Shown here piece by piece: positions 47,123 through 56,507 of a stretch of DNA of 64,000 nucleotides (position 1 is the first letter of the stretch; each line of letters opens with the position of its first letter). Source of the DNA: Demequina sp. (lineage in GTDB: Bacteria > Actinomycetota > Actinomycetes > Actinomycetales > Demequinaceae). The position numbers and the translations under genes were made by a program. Under the pieces are notes generated by a model. That model saw nothing but the letters and a program-made list of their open reading frames with translations, was not told the DNA's origin and did not search any database. Location: assembly GCA_024707205.1 (NCBI GenBank), contig JANQAD010000001.1:2383979-2447978 (forward strand), in the 5' to 3' direction.

Positions 47123-47152
47123 ATCATACCCTGCGTGCGTGCCCACGCACAA
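47123..47152 (-). promoter_or_regulatory. candidate rpsA promoter
   Basis: On the minus strand TTGTGC (47147-47152) and TATGAT (47123-47128) are separated by 18 bases, giving a leader of about 80 bases before the rpsA ATG. A 7-bp GTGCGTG/CACGCAC repeat lies in the spacer. Confidence 0.45.
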
Positions 47153-47157
47153 TGCCG

Positions 47158-47167
47158 GCCCGACGCT
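47158..47167 (-). repeat. AGCGTCGGGC dispersed 10-mer, intergenic copy
   Basis: An exact copy two bases past the pfkA stop, in the pfkA-rpsA intergenic region just upstream of the candidate rpsA promoter. It is a single site. Confidence 0.65.
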
Positions 47168-47169
47168 TC

Positions 47170-48192
47170 CTACAGGTCGCGCGCGGTGTCCAGCAGCTCT
47201 TGGGGCACCCACTTGGTCTTGCCCATCATCACCTCGAACGGCTTGAGCACGATCTCCCCCGCCTCGAGGGCCGTGAACTTGCCGCCTTCTCCGCTCGTGA
47301 TCGCGTCGATCGCGGCCACCCCGAACCGGGTGGCGAGGAGCCGGTCTGCCGCCGTGGGGATCCCTCCACGCTGGACGTAGCCGAGCACCGTGAGTCGCGT
47401 GGGGAAGCCCGTCGCGGCCTCGATGGCCTTGGTGATCTCATGCCCGATGGATCCGGCAATGGGATTTCCCTTGTCGTCGATGGTCGCCTTGCCGGTCCAC
47501 GTGGAGCCCTCTGCGGGAATCGCGCCCTCTGCGACGGCCACGATCGAGAAGTTCTTGTAGCGGTGGCGGTGCTTGATCTTCTTCGCGATGACGTCGACGT
47601 CGAACGGCTCCTCGGGCGCCAGGATGATGTCCGCGCCCCCGGCGATACCAGCGGTGACGGCGATCCAGCCGGAGTGACGGCCCATCAGCTCCACGACCAT
47701 CACGCGGTTGTGGGACTCCGCCGTCGAGTGCAGGCGGTCGATGGCTTCCGTAGCGATGGTGACGGCCGTGTCGAACCCGATCGCGGCGTCGGTCCCCACC
47801 ACGTCGTTGTCGATGGTCTTGGGAATCCCGATCACGGGCAGCCCGGTGGCCTGCGAGACCTTTCCCGCCGCCTTGAGGGTGCCGTCGCCGCCGATGCAGA
47901 TGAACCCGTTGAGCTTTTCATTCTCAGCGGTCTCCTTGACGGCCTCCATGCCGCCCTCGACCTTGTGGGGATGGCAGCGGGCCGTGCCGAGCATGGTTCC
48001 GCCGTCCACGAGGATCCCGGAGACGTCATTGCGCGACAGCGGCACGGCGTCCCCGCGAATCACGCCCTCCCAGCCGTTGCGGAAGCCGACTATCGAACTG
48101 CCGTGCTCCGCTGTCCCGCGCTTGACGACGGCGCGAATCGCCGCGTTGAGCCCGGGACAGTCCCCTCCGCCGGTGAGGATTCCGATCCGCAT
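47170..48192 (-). CDS. pfkA: 6-phosphofructokinase
   Basis: Phosphofructokinase of 340 residues. It opens MRIGILTGGGDCPGLNAAIRAVV; the nucleotide site GFICIGGDGTLKAAGKVS near 100 has the GGDGT form expected for ATP rather than pyrophosphate use, although actinobacterial enzymes vary. IGIPKTIDNDVVGTDAAIGFDTA and the VMVVELMGRHSGWIAV catalytic region are intact. GGCAGG precedes the ATG at 48192. It lies between polA and rpsA, 10 bases after polA. Confidence 0.94.
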   Translation of the reverse strand: MRIGILTGGGDCPGLNAAIRAVVKRGTAEHGSSIVGFRNGWEGVIRGDAVPLSRNDVSGILVDGGTMLGTARCHPHKVEGGMEAVKETAENEKLNGFICIGGDGTLKAAGKVSQATGLPVIGIPKTIDNDVVGTDAAIGFDTAVTIATEAIDRLHSTAESHNRVMVVELMGRHSGWIAVTAGIAGGADIILAPEEPFDVDVIAKKIKHRHRYKNFSIVAVAEGAIPAEGSTWTGKATIDDKGNPIAGSIGHEITKAIEAATGFPTRLTVLGYVQRGGIPTAADRLLATRFGVAAIDAITSGEGGKFTALEAGEIVLKPFEVMMGKTKWVPQELLDTARDL

Positions 48193-48202
48193 GTGCCTGC
48201 CT

Positions 48203-50860
48203 TCAGTGTCCTGCGGTGCGCCAGTTGGCACCGACTCCTACGTTGACATCGAGCGGCACGGAGAGCTGGGCAGCACCGCTCATCTCGTCCCTGAGAATGG
48301 TCTCGACCGCCTCCCTCTCGCCGGGAGCGGCCTCGACCACGAGTTCATCATGCACCTGCAGCACCTGCCTTGACGACAGCCCTTCGTCCTGAAGCCTCCG
48401 GTCCACCGCCAGCATGGCGCGCTTGATCAGGTCCGCGGCACTCCCCTGGATGGGCGCGTTGAGCGCCACCCGCTCCGCGATCTCCCGACGCTGGCGGTTG
48501 GTGGACGTGAGGTCCGGCATGAAGCGACGGCGGCCGAAGATGGTCTCCGTGTAGCCGACGGAGGCCGCCTTCTTGACCGAGGCGCGCAGGTAGTCACGCA
48601 CTCCCCCGAATCGCTCAAAGTACTCATCCATGAGCGCCTGAGCCGCGGGAACATCGAGCGACAGCTGCTTGGACAGCCCGAACGCCGACAGTCCGTACGC
48701 AAGGCCATAGGACATCGCCTTGACGTGCGAGCGCATCGTTGGGGTCACGTCCGCGGGATCGACGCCGTACACGCGGGAGCCGACGAACCGGTGCAGATCC
48801 TCGCCCGACCTGAACGCCTCAATGAGCGCCTCGTCGCCGCTGAGGTGCGCCATGATCCGCATCTCGATCTGCGAGTAGTCGGCGGTGACGAGCGTCTCGA
48901 AGCCCTCCCCCACCACGAACGCCTCCCGGAGCCGGTGGCCCTCCTCCGTGCGAATGGGGATGTTCTGCAGGTTCGGGTCTTTGGAGCTGAGCCGCCCCGT
49001 GGACGCGACCACCTGGGAGAACGTCGTGTGGATGCGCCCGTCGGATCTGACGGACTGCGCGAGCGTCTCGATGATCTGGCCCAACTTGGCCGCGTCGCGG
49101 TGCGCGAGCAGTGCCTCAAGGAACGGGTGCTGCGTCTTTTCGAACAGGTCGGACAGGGCGGCGGCGTCAGTGGTGTATCCGGTCTTGATCTTCTTGGTCT
49201 TCGGCATGCCGAGACGATCGAAGAGCACCTCCTGGAGCTGCTTGGGGCTGCCCAGATTCACGCGGTCGCCGTCGAGGGCCGCGTACGCGTCCTCCGCCGC
49301 TCGGTCCGCTCGCGCCCTCGCCTCATCGGCGAGCATCGCGAGATGCGCGGAGTCCACGGCCATGCCGGCAGCCTCCATGTGCGCGAGCACGACCACGAGC
49401 GGCAACTCGAGCTCCCGGTAGAGCTCGAGCATCCCTCTCGCCTCCACCTCGGGCTCAAGCACCTCGGCGAGGGACCACACGGTCGCCGCACCCTGAGCGG
49501 CGCGGGCCGCCTGGGGCGTGCCGAGCCCAAGGTCGAGTTCCCCGTCGCCGGCGCCCGTCTCGAGTTCCACGCCCAAGTAGCGCTGCACGATCGACTCGAC
49601 GTCGAAGCCGCGCTGATCCGGATTCACGAGGAAGGCCGCGATCTGGGTGTCGCCAACGACCCCGCCAAGCGAGTAGCCCCGCGCGGCCAGCGCGTGCCAC
49701 GCGTCCTTCGACCCGTGCAAGACCTTGGGGACGTCAGCGTTCGCAAGCCACTCGCCGAGCGCGGCATCCTGAGCGGGCGTCAGCCCGGTCAGATCGAGCC
49801 CAAACGCAACCCCTGGCGCCCCCGAGACCCCAATCGCCCATGCGTCGGCGTCGGCCCCTTGCCTGCCCTCAACGTGCACGGCGCAGCGACCCGACTGGGC
49901 GACGATGCCGTCGAGCGCCCCATCGGTGATGATCTCAAGCTCAACGGCCTGCTCCGCGGGCGTCTCGGCCACGCCCTTCGCGAACGGCAGCAGCTTGTCG
50001 CGCAGCGTGCGGAACTGCAGCGTGTCGCACACCGCGTGGATCGCGGCCGCATCGCCTCCCTCATACTCGAGGTCCTCGACCGGGACATCGATCTCAAGGT
50101 CCGTGAGCAGGTGATTCAGTTGACGGTTGAGCCGCACCTGGTCGAGGTGGGCGCGCAGGCTCTCGCCCGCCTTGCCTGGGACGTCGTCGGCGGCCTCGAG
50201 AATCTGCTGGAGCCCGCCGTACGTCGCGACCCACTTCGCCGCGGTCTTTGGCCCGACGCCGGGCACGCCTGGGAGGTTGTCGCTCGTCTCCCCCACGAGG
50301 GCCGCGAGATCGGGGTACTGGTCCGGTCTCACCTCATATCGCTCGAACACAGACTCTGGCGTGTAGTGCACGAGGTCGGAGACGCCCTTGCGCGGATAGA
50401 GGAGCGTGACCGTGTCAGTGACGAGCTGGATGGTGTCGCGGTCGCCAGAGACGACGAGCACCTCCATGCCGGCCTCGCTGCCGAGGCGGGCGTAGGTGGC
50501 CAGGAGGTCGTCCGCCTCGTAATTGGGGCGGTCGAGCGCCGCGACCCCGAGCGCCGCGAGCATCTCGCGGATGAGGGGAACCTGCGGCTCGAAGTCGGGC
50601 GGGGTCGCATCGCGTGTGCCCTTGTACGAGGGAAGGATCTCGGTGCGGAACGTACCGCCCGGAAGGTCGAACGCGACGGCGATGTGCGTGGGCTTGTGCT
50701 CCCGCATGAGGGTGGAGAGCATCGTGGTGAAGCCGTAGACGGCGTTCGTCGCGGTGCCGTTCTCGGTGGTGAAGTTCTCCACCGGCAGGCCAAAGAACGC
50801 CCGGAACGCCATCGACAATCCGTCGACGAGAAGCAGTGTGCCTTTGGTGGATTCGCTCAC
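48203..50860 (-). CDS. polA: DNA polymerase I
   Basis: DNA polymerase I of 885 residues. The 5'-3' exonuclease domain starts LLLVDGLSMAFRAFF, and the polymerase domain has motif A (VTADYSQIEMRIMAHLSGDE), motif B (RSHVKAMSYGLAYGLSAFGLS) and motif C (QVHDELVVEAA). The central 3'-5' exonuclease-like region lacks the DxE motif (AVHVEGRQGAD at that place), so proofreading is probably lost. GTG 50860 is chosen because TAGGTT ends seven bases upstream (leaderless). It is divergent from the thioesterase gene, with only 18 bases between starts. Confidence 0.95.
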   Translation of the reverse strand: MSESTKGTLLLVDGLSMAFRAFFGLPVENFTTENGTATNAVYGFTTMLSTLMREHKPTHIAVAFDLPGGTFRTEILPSYKGTRDATPPDFEPQVPLIREMLAALGVAALDRPNYEADDLLATYARLGSEAGMEVLVVSGDRDTIQLVTDTVTLLYPRKGVSDLVHYTPESVFERYEVRPDQYPDLAALVGETSDNLPGVPGVGPKTAAKWVATYGGLQQILEAADDVPGKAGESLRAHLDQVRLNRQLNHLLTDLEIDVPVEDLEYEGGDAAAIHAVCDTLQFRTLRDKLLPFAKGVAETPAEQAVELEIITDGALDGIVAQSGRCAVHVEGRQGADADAWAIGVSGAPGVAFGLDLTGLTPAQDAALGEWLANADVPKVLHGSKDAWHALAARGYSLGGVVGDTQIAAFLVNPDQRGFDVESIVQRYLGVELETGAGDGELDLGLGTPQAARAAQGAATVWSLAEVLEPEVEARGMLELYRELELPLVVVLAHMEAAGMAVDSAHLAMLADEARARADRAAEDAYAALDGDRVNLGSPKQLQEVLFDRLGMPKTKKIKTGYTTDAAALSDLFEKTQHPFLEALLAHRDAAKLGQIIETLAQSVRSDGRIHTTFSQVVASTGRLSSKDPNLQNIPIRTEEGHRLREAFVVGEGFETLVTADYSQIEMRIMAHLSGDEALIEAFRSGEDLHRFVGSRVYGVDPADVTPTMRSHVKAMSYGLAYGLSAFGLSKQLSLDVPAAQALMDEYFERFGGVRDYLRASVKKAASVGYTETIFGRRRFMPDLTSTNRQRREIAERVALNAPIQGSAADLIKRAMLAVDRRLQDEGLSSRQVLQVHDELVVEAAPGEREAVETILRDEMSGAAQLSVPLDVNVGVGANWRTAGH

Positions 50861-50867
50861 AGATGCC

Positions 50868-50873
50868 AACCTA
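50868..50873 (-). promoter_or_regulatory. leaderless -10 element of polA
   Basis: TAGGTT on the minus strand ends seven bases before the GTG at 50860; it lies within the 18 bases separating polA from the divergent thioesterase ATG. Confidence 0.5.
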
Positions 50874-50878
50874 TCCTC

Positions 50879-51277
50879 ATGAACGCCGAAGACGCCGTCC
50901 TACAGTTCCCGGGCACGCTCATTGAGCGCCTCGGCATCGAGATCCTCTCAGTGACCGCTGACACGGTCGTCGCGACCATGCCGGTGGCGGGAAACACCCA
51001 GCCGTACGGGCTGCTCCACGGCGGCGCTTCCGCGGCCCTCGCGGAGACCGTCGGCTCGCTCGGCGCCATGGCACACGCGGCGCCGAACGCGATCGCCGTG
51101 GGCGTGGATCTCAACATCACCCACCACCGAGGGGTGACGGAGGGCGCGGTCACGGCAACAGCGTCGGCCCTGCATAAGGGGCGAACGGTAGCAAACTACG
51201 CGATCGCGATCACCGACGACCAAGGAAGACTCGTCGCAACCGCGCGGCTGACGTGCGCGCTCAAAACGCGCGCGTAA
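50879..51277 (+). CDS. hotdog-fold PaaI-type thioesterase
   Basis: A 132-residue hotdog thioesterase. The signature LLHGGASAALAETVGSLGA near residue 45 contains the substrate-binding HGG, and VGVDLNITHHRGVTEGAVTATAS is the central helix-strand region. PaaI-type enzymes hydrolyse acyl- or aryl-CoA esters; the substrate is not known. It starts at ATG 50879, back-to-back with polA, a linkage found in other actinobacteria. Confidence 0.87.
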   Translation: MNAEDAVLQFPGTLIERLGIEILSVTADTVVATMPVAGNTQPYGLLHGGASAALAETVGSLGAMAHAAPNAIAVGVDLNITHHRGVTEGAVTATASALHKGRTVANYAIAITDDQGRLVATARLTCALKTRA

Positions 51278-51295
51278 CACTAGGGGTCTAGTGTT
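51276..51295. promoter_or_regulatory. palindromic operator candidate and -10 upstream of livHMGF
   Basis: AACACTAG (51276-51283) and CTAGTGTT (51288-51295) form a perfect 8-bp inverted repeat with a 4-base spacer, overlapping the thioesterase stop. TAGTGT (51289-51294) within it is a plausible -10, giving a short leader with AAGGAGGAG before the TTG at 51321. A dimeric repressor bound here would block livH transcription. Confidence 0.5.
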
Positions 51296-51320
51296 GGCGC
51301 AACTGGCACAAGGAGGAGCA

Positions 51321-52349
51321 TTGACGCAGGCGGCTGGCGGGCTTCTGGCGCGCAACCCCGTGCTGTGGCGGATCATTGGGGCAACTGTCGTTCTGGGGCT
51401 GATGGTGTTCGCGTTCGTGCAGACGGCAGCGGCGACCACCGGCGACGAGGCAACCGTCGCCCCCGGAACGAACAAGTTCCTGCAGACGATCCTCCAAGGC
51501 ACCATCTACGGGCTCCTCTTGGCGCTCGCTTCCGTTGGACTCTCACTCATCTACGGCACCACGGGCCTCAGCAACTTTGCGCACGGCGAAGCTGTGACCT
51601 TCGGTGCGGCGGTCGCCTATGTTGCGATCACCAAGATGCACGCCCCGCTGTGGGCCGCGATCGTCATCGCGGTGGCGATGGGCGGCTTCGCCGGCTGGTT
51701 CCTCGACGTATCGCTGTGGAAGCAGCTGCGGCGCCGCGGGATGCCCATCATGCAGCAGATGATCGTCTCGATCGGTCTCGCGCTGATCCTCGTGAATCTC
51801 ATCCAGATCTGGATCGGGCCCGACCGCCTGCGCCTGATCTCCGCAACCGCGAAGATCCATCGATTCGGCCCCATCAGCTTCAGCAGCACCGACGTCATCG
51901 GCGTCGTGATCTGCGTCGTGGCGCTAGCCGGCGTCGGATTCTTCCTGATGCGCACCCGGCTTGGCCGCGCTACCCGGGCCGTGAGCGACAACCCGGCCCT
52001 AGCGTCGGCCACCGGCATCTCCGTCAACCGTGTGATCCGGATCGTGTGGATCATGGCGGGCTGCCTTGCGGCGCTCGCGGGGCCACTCCTGGCTCTCTAC
52101 AACGACACTCTCGACTTCATGCTCGGCGCGAACATCCTGCTGCTGATGTTCGCCGCGGTGACGCTGGGTGGTCTCGGTCAGCCGTTCGGCGCGGTCGTTG
52201 GCGCACTGGTGATCGGCATCGTCGCCCAGCTCACCACCGTGTACGCGCCCACGCCGGACCTCAAGTACGCGGCGGTCATGGCGATCCTCATCCTCACGCT
52301 GCTCGTGAGACCACAAGGCATCCTTGGACGGAAGGAGCGGGTGGGCTGA
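51321..52349 (+). CDS. livH: branched-chain amino acid ABC transporter permease LivH
   Basis: LivH-type permease of about 342 residues with some nine membrane segments. Typical stretches are GTIYGLLLALASVGLSLIYGTTGLSNFAHGE and GAVTLGGLGQP-like (AAVTLGGLGQPFGAVVGALVIG). The TTG at 51321 has a strong AAGGAGGAG ribosome-binding site; a GTG at 51291 in frame lies within the putative operator. An N-terminal hydrophobic segment (IIGATVVLGLMVFAFVQTA) precedes the core. It works with LivM, LivG, LivF and LivK to import leucine, isoleucine and valine or related substrates. Confidence 0.9.
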   Translation: MTQAAGGLLARNPVLWRIIGATVVLGLMVFAFVQTAAATTGDEATVAPGTNKFLQTILQGTIYGLLLALASVGLSLIYGTTGLSNFAHGEAVTFGAAVAYVAITKMHAPLWAAIVIAVAMGGFAGWFLDVSLWKQLRRRGMPIMQQMIVSIGLALILVNLIQIWIGPDRLRLISATAKIHRFGPISFSSTDVIGVVICVVALAGVGFFLMRTRLGRATRAVSDNPALASATGISVNRVIRIVWIMAGCLAALAGPLLALYNDTLDFMLGANILLLMFAAVTLGGLGQPFGAVVGALVIGIVAQLTTVYAPTPDLKYAAVMAILILTLLVRPQGILGRKERVG

Positions 52350-52350
52350 C

Positions 52351-53316
52351 ATGGACTTCAACGACATCCTGCAGATCGTCATCTCGCCCACCACGGCGGC
52401 GTTCGCGCTCGCCGCGATCGGCCTCAACTTCCACTACGGCCTCACCGGGCTGCTCAACATGGGCCACGCGGGCTTCATGCTCATCGGAATGTACGGGTAC
52501 GGCATTTCGGTCTCGCACGGCCTGCCAGCCTGGCTCGCGCTGATCATCGCCATGCTCGGCGCCGTCCTGTTCGCCCTCCTGTTGGGATGGCCGACGCTGC
52601 GGTTGCGAGGCGATTACCTCGCCATCGTGACCATCGCCGCCGCGGAGATCGTGCGCATCGTCGGGCGCAGTCAGTGGCTCAAGGAGTGGACGGGCGGCAA
52701 CACGGGCATTCGCGGCAAAGACTTCAAGGGTCCGTTCGAGGCCCTGTCGCCGTTCCCCCCGAAGCTGATCCGCATCGGTCCATGGCAGTTCCACGGCACG
52801 CTGTCCAACTCGTGGTGGCTGCTGGTCGTTGGCTGGGCACTCGTCGCGGTGTTCGCGCTGCTGTTCTGGCGGCTCAAGTCCAGCCCGTGGGGCCGCGTGA
52901 TGCGCGGCATTCGCGAAGACGAGGACGCGGTTCGCTCGCTCGGCAAGAACGTGTACTCGTTCAAGATGCAGTCGCTCGTGATCGGCGGCGTGATCGGCGC
53001 GCTCGGCGGCATCGTGTGGGCGCACGCGAACGCCATCTCGCCGGACTCCATGGGACGCACCACGACGTTCTGGATCTGGACCATGCTGCTGCTCGGTGGA
53101 GCGGCGACCGTCTTTGGGCCCATCCTCGGATCGTGCCTGTTCTGGGCGCTGTTCGTGGCGATCAAGCAGCTGGCGCCGTTGGCGCTGCCGAACCTGCAGG
53201 GAACGCAGGTGGAGCCGCTCGCGCTGGCGTTCGTCGGCCTTGGCCTGATCCTCCTGATCATCTTCAGACCCCAAGGCATCCTGGGCAACAAGAGGGAGAT
53301 CGCGATCAATGGTTGA
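52351..53316 (+). CDS. livM: branched-chain amino acid ABC transporter permease LivM
   Basis: LivM-type permease of 321 residues, starting ATG one base after the livH stop. The hallmark ALAAIGLNFHYGLTGLLNMGHAGFMLIGMYG is at the N-terminus and GRVMRGIREDEDAVRSLGKNVYSFKM in the cytoplasmic loop near 195 is the coupling region contacting the ATPases. The C-terminus ends IIFRPQGILGNKRE. It overlaps livG by eight bases. Confidence 0.94.
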   Translation: MDFNDILQIVISPTTAAFALAAIGLNFHYGLTGLLNMGHAGFMLIGMYGYGISVSHGLPAWLALIIAMLGAVLFALLLGWPTLRLRGDYLAIVTIAAAEIVRIVGRSQWLKEWTGGNTGIRGKDFKGPFEALSPFPPKLIRIGPWQFHGTLSNSWWLLVVGWALVAVFALLFWRLKSSPWGRVMRGIREDEDAVRSLGKNVYSFKMQSLVIGGVIGALGGIVWAHANAISPDSMGRTTTFWIWTMLLLGGAATVFGPILGSCLFWALFVAIKQLAPLALPNLQGTQVEPLALAFVGLGLILLIIFRPQGILGNKREIAING

Positions 53317-54147
53317 GATCCCGTCGTTCGAGCACGTCGAGGCTAAGCCCGGCGCCCCCAAGCCCGACTCCATCCTCACCGCCGACGGCGTCATGCGCTC
53401 CTTCGGCGGTCTCGTGGCGGTCAATGTGCAGCACTTTGAGGTGCAGCGTCACTCGATCACCGCACTCATCGGCCCCAACGGTGCTGGCAAGTCGACGTTC
53501 TTCAACCTGCTCACCGGGTTCGACACGGCGCAGGAAGGCCACGGAACGTTCAACGGCCGCCCGCTGCGCGGCATGTCCTCGGCGCAGGTGGCGCGCGCGG
53601 GAATGGTCCGCACCTTCCAGCTCACCAAGGCGCTCAGCCGCATGACGGTGATCGAGAACATGCGCCTTGGCGCGCAGAACCAGGGTGGCGAGAACTTCGC
53701 GAGGGCACTGCTCCCGCCGCTGTGGCGGAGCCGCGAGAAGGAGATCACCGAACAGGCGGAGGAACTCCTCACGCGCTTCAAGCTGATCGAGAAGAAGGAC
53801 GACTACGCCGGCTCGCTCTCTGGCGGCCAGCGCAAGCTCCTCGAGATGGCGCGCGCACTCATGTCGAAGCCTGAGATGGTCATGCTCGACGAGCCCATGG
53901 CCGGCGTGAACCCCGCGCTCACCGAGTCCTTGCTCGAGCACATCGTTGCCCTGCGCCAGGACGGCGTGACCGTGCTGTTCGTGGAGCACGACATGCACAT
54001 GGTGCGTCGTATCTCCGACTGGGTGGTGGTCATGGCCGAGGGCCGCATCATCGCCGAGGGCAATCCGCACGAGGTTATGAGGGACCCCGCGGTGCAGGAC
54101 GCGTACCTTGGCGCCCACCACGACACCGACCTATTCGAGGAGCGCTC

Positions 54148-54151
<4 letters not shown>
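53309..54151 (+). CDS. livG: branched-chain amino acid ABC transporter ATPase LivG
   Basis: ABC ATPase of 280 residues. Walker A is LIGPNGAGKSTFFNLLTGF near 50, the signature is YAGSLSGGQRKLLEMARALM near 165, and Walker B is PEMVMLDEPMAGVNP, followed by the H-loop VLFVEHDMHMV. The RTFQLTKALSRMTVIENMRLG segment is typical of LivG. It overlaps livF by four bases. Confidence 0.95.
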
Positions 54152-54875
<724 letters not shown>

Positions 54876-55025
54876 GCGTCAACCGCGCAAAGCTGTCTTC
54901 ACGCGCCGCAGCTGTCGCCCCGCGCGTAGCCCGGCTGGAATGGTTGCTCGGTGTCGCGAAAATGCGATTTGGACGCACTCAGAGTCCATTCGAGGCGCCC
55001 GCAGGATGACCCCGCAAACGAAGAG

Positions 55026-55049
55026 GGCCCCCGGATTGCTCCGGGGGCC
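55026..55049. terminator. bidirectional terminator between livF and livK
   Basis: GGCCCCCGGA (55026-55035) and TCCGGGGGCC (55040-55049) form a perfect 10-bp stem with a TTGC loop and flanking AAGAG/CTTC. It lies between the convergent livHMGF operon and livK. The rest of the 207-base gap shows nothing further. Confidence 0.8.
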
Positions 55050-55082
55050 TTCATCGTGTCAGCTTCGCTGGCGTCGGGGAGG

Positions 55083-56351
55083 CTACTTGACCTCGCCCTC
55101 CTGAGCGGACTGCCAGACGGGAACGTTGTTCGCGTCGAACTTGTAGATGCCGATGAAGGCGCTCGAGGGGTCGTTGTCTGCGTTGAACGGACCAGACCCT
55201 GCGACCGTCTTGTAGGCGATCTCCTTGCCGTCCTGGAGCAGTGCCAGGCAGTCGGCGTAGGAGGCGCACTCCTCACCACCGGTGGCACCGGAGACGGCGG
55301 CCATGTTGGCCTGGATCGACGCGCCGTCGGTCTTGCCGGCCTTCTGGGCGGCGAGAGCGAGCAGGATCGTCGAGTCGTAGGACTCAGGGCCGTACGCGAA
55401 CGACGTCAGGGGCGACGGGGCCACCGAGTTGAGGCGGTCCTGGAAGTCCTGAGCGGGGAACGCGCCAGGAATCGTGCCCTGGGCACCCTCGAGGACGCCG
55501 GGGTCGAAGTCCTTCGAGTAGTCGGCCGTGTTGCCGTCGACCATGTAGATGTTGGCCGCCGGGTAGCCCGCCTCAACCAGCTTGGGGACGATGCCCTTGG
55601 TCTGGTCGAACGCGATGATCACGAGAGCGTCGGGGTTCGTCGCAAGGGCGTTGGACACGATCGAGTCGAAGTCCGTCTCCTTGGGGTCGAACTCCTGGCC
55701 CGACTTGCCGTAGGTGATCGTGGCGCCACCGGCCTCGGTGGTGGCCTGGATCACGTCACGAAGCGAGGTGCCGTAGTCGTCGTTGAACACGAGGACAGCG
55801 ATGTTCTTCTTGCCATCGGCGAGCAGGAGCTTGCCCATGACGTCACCCTGGATCGTGTCCGGCGGTGCCACGCGGAAGTAGAACGGCGAGTAGCCGGACA
55901 GCTTCGTGGACGTGTTCGCGGGCGAGATCTGCACGATCGACGCGGCCGCGATGGTGTCGACCACGTTGAGCGAAACCGTCGAGGACGCCGCACCGACGAT
56001 GCCGCCAACGCCATCGCTGATGAGCTTGTCAACGGAGGTGCTCGCCACCGTGGGGTTGTCAGCGTCGGACGAGTCGGTGTGAATGACCTTGACGTCCTGA
56101 CCGTTCACGCCGCCAGCCTCGTTGATGTCCTTGATCGCCAGGTCAACGCCCGCGATCTCGGGCGGGCCGAGGAAGGCGAGGCTGCCCGTTTGGGGAAGCA
56201 GCGAGCCGATAGTGAGGGCCGATCCGTCTCCACCAGGAGCGGGAGCGCCAGTGTTGCCACTCGGCTCGTCGCTCGTGGAGCAAGCGGCAAGGGCCAGCGC
56301 TGCTACGGCGGCAAGAGCCGACCCGCGCGCGATGGTGTTCCAACGTGCCAT
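55083..56351 (-). CDS. livK: branched-chain amino acid ABC transporter substrate-binding lipoprotein
   Basis: Periplasmic-type binding protein (type 1 fold) of 422 residues. The signal peptide RGSALAAVAALALAACSTSD has a lipobox LAAC with the lipid-anchored cysteine near residue 24, followed by a low-complexity linker and the mature domain starting LTIGSLLPQTGSLAFLGPPEIAGVDLAI. FNDDYGTSLRDVI and DALVIIAFDQTKGI are typical. A GGAGGAAACAAC ribosome-binding site precedes the ATG. It is convergent with livHMGF rather than within the operon, so binding protein and permease genes have separate promoters. Confidence 0.94.
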   Translation of the reverse strand: MARWNTIARGSALAAVAALALAACSTSDEPSGNTGAPAPGGDGSALTIGSLLPQTGSLAFLGPPEIAGVDLAIKDINEAGGVNGQDVKVIHTDSSDADNPTVASTSVDKLISDGVGGIVGAASSTVSLNVVDTIAAASIVQISPANTSTKLSGYSPFYFRVAPPDTIQGDVMGKLLLADGKKNIAVLVFNDDYGTSLRDVIQATTEAGGATITYGKSGQEFDPKETDFDSIVSNALATNPDALVIIAFDQTKGIVPKLVEAGYPAANIYMVDGNTADYSKDFDPGVLEGAQGTIPGAFPAQDFQDRLNSVAPSPLTSFAYGPESYDSTILLALAAQKAGKTDGASIQANMAAVSGATGGEECASYADCLALLQDGKEIAYKTVAGSGPFNADNDPSSAFIGIYKFDANNVPVWQSAQEGEVK

Positions 56352-56413
56352 GTTGTTTCCTCCATGCCGACGCCGAAGCGCCAGCCGATAGCCCAGGAGA
56401 CCCTCCCCTGCGC

Positions 56414-56451
56414 GTTATAGGAAACGCTAGCGCGCCAAAGTTTCGCTAGTG
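56414..56451 (-). promoter_or_regulatory. candidate livK promoter and operator region
   Basis: TATAAC on the minus strand (56414-56419) is a possible -10. Next to it CTAGCG (56427-56432) and CGCTAG (56444-56449) are inverted, and the second continues to CTAGTG (56446-56451), the half-site found in the palindrome upstream of livH. The remaining sequence of this 156-base gap shows no gene. Confidence 0.35.
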
Positions 56452-56507
56452 CGTCGGCATAGTCACGATTTCTTTACCTAAGCCACGCCGAACCAGGGGC
56501 GATGGGG

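Noticed and set aside
47135-47150. GTGCGTG/CACGCAC repeat as the pfkA terminator
   Set aside because: The two arms are only two bases apart and no T-tract follows. It lies within the candidate rpsA promoter spacer.
48725-50878. Long open plus-strand frame antisense to polA leading into the thioesterase
   Set aside because: The translated sequence has no domain-like character until the ATG at 50879, and polA on the other strand is fully conserved.
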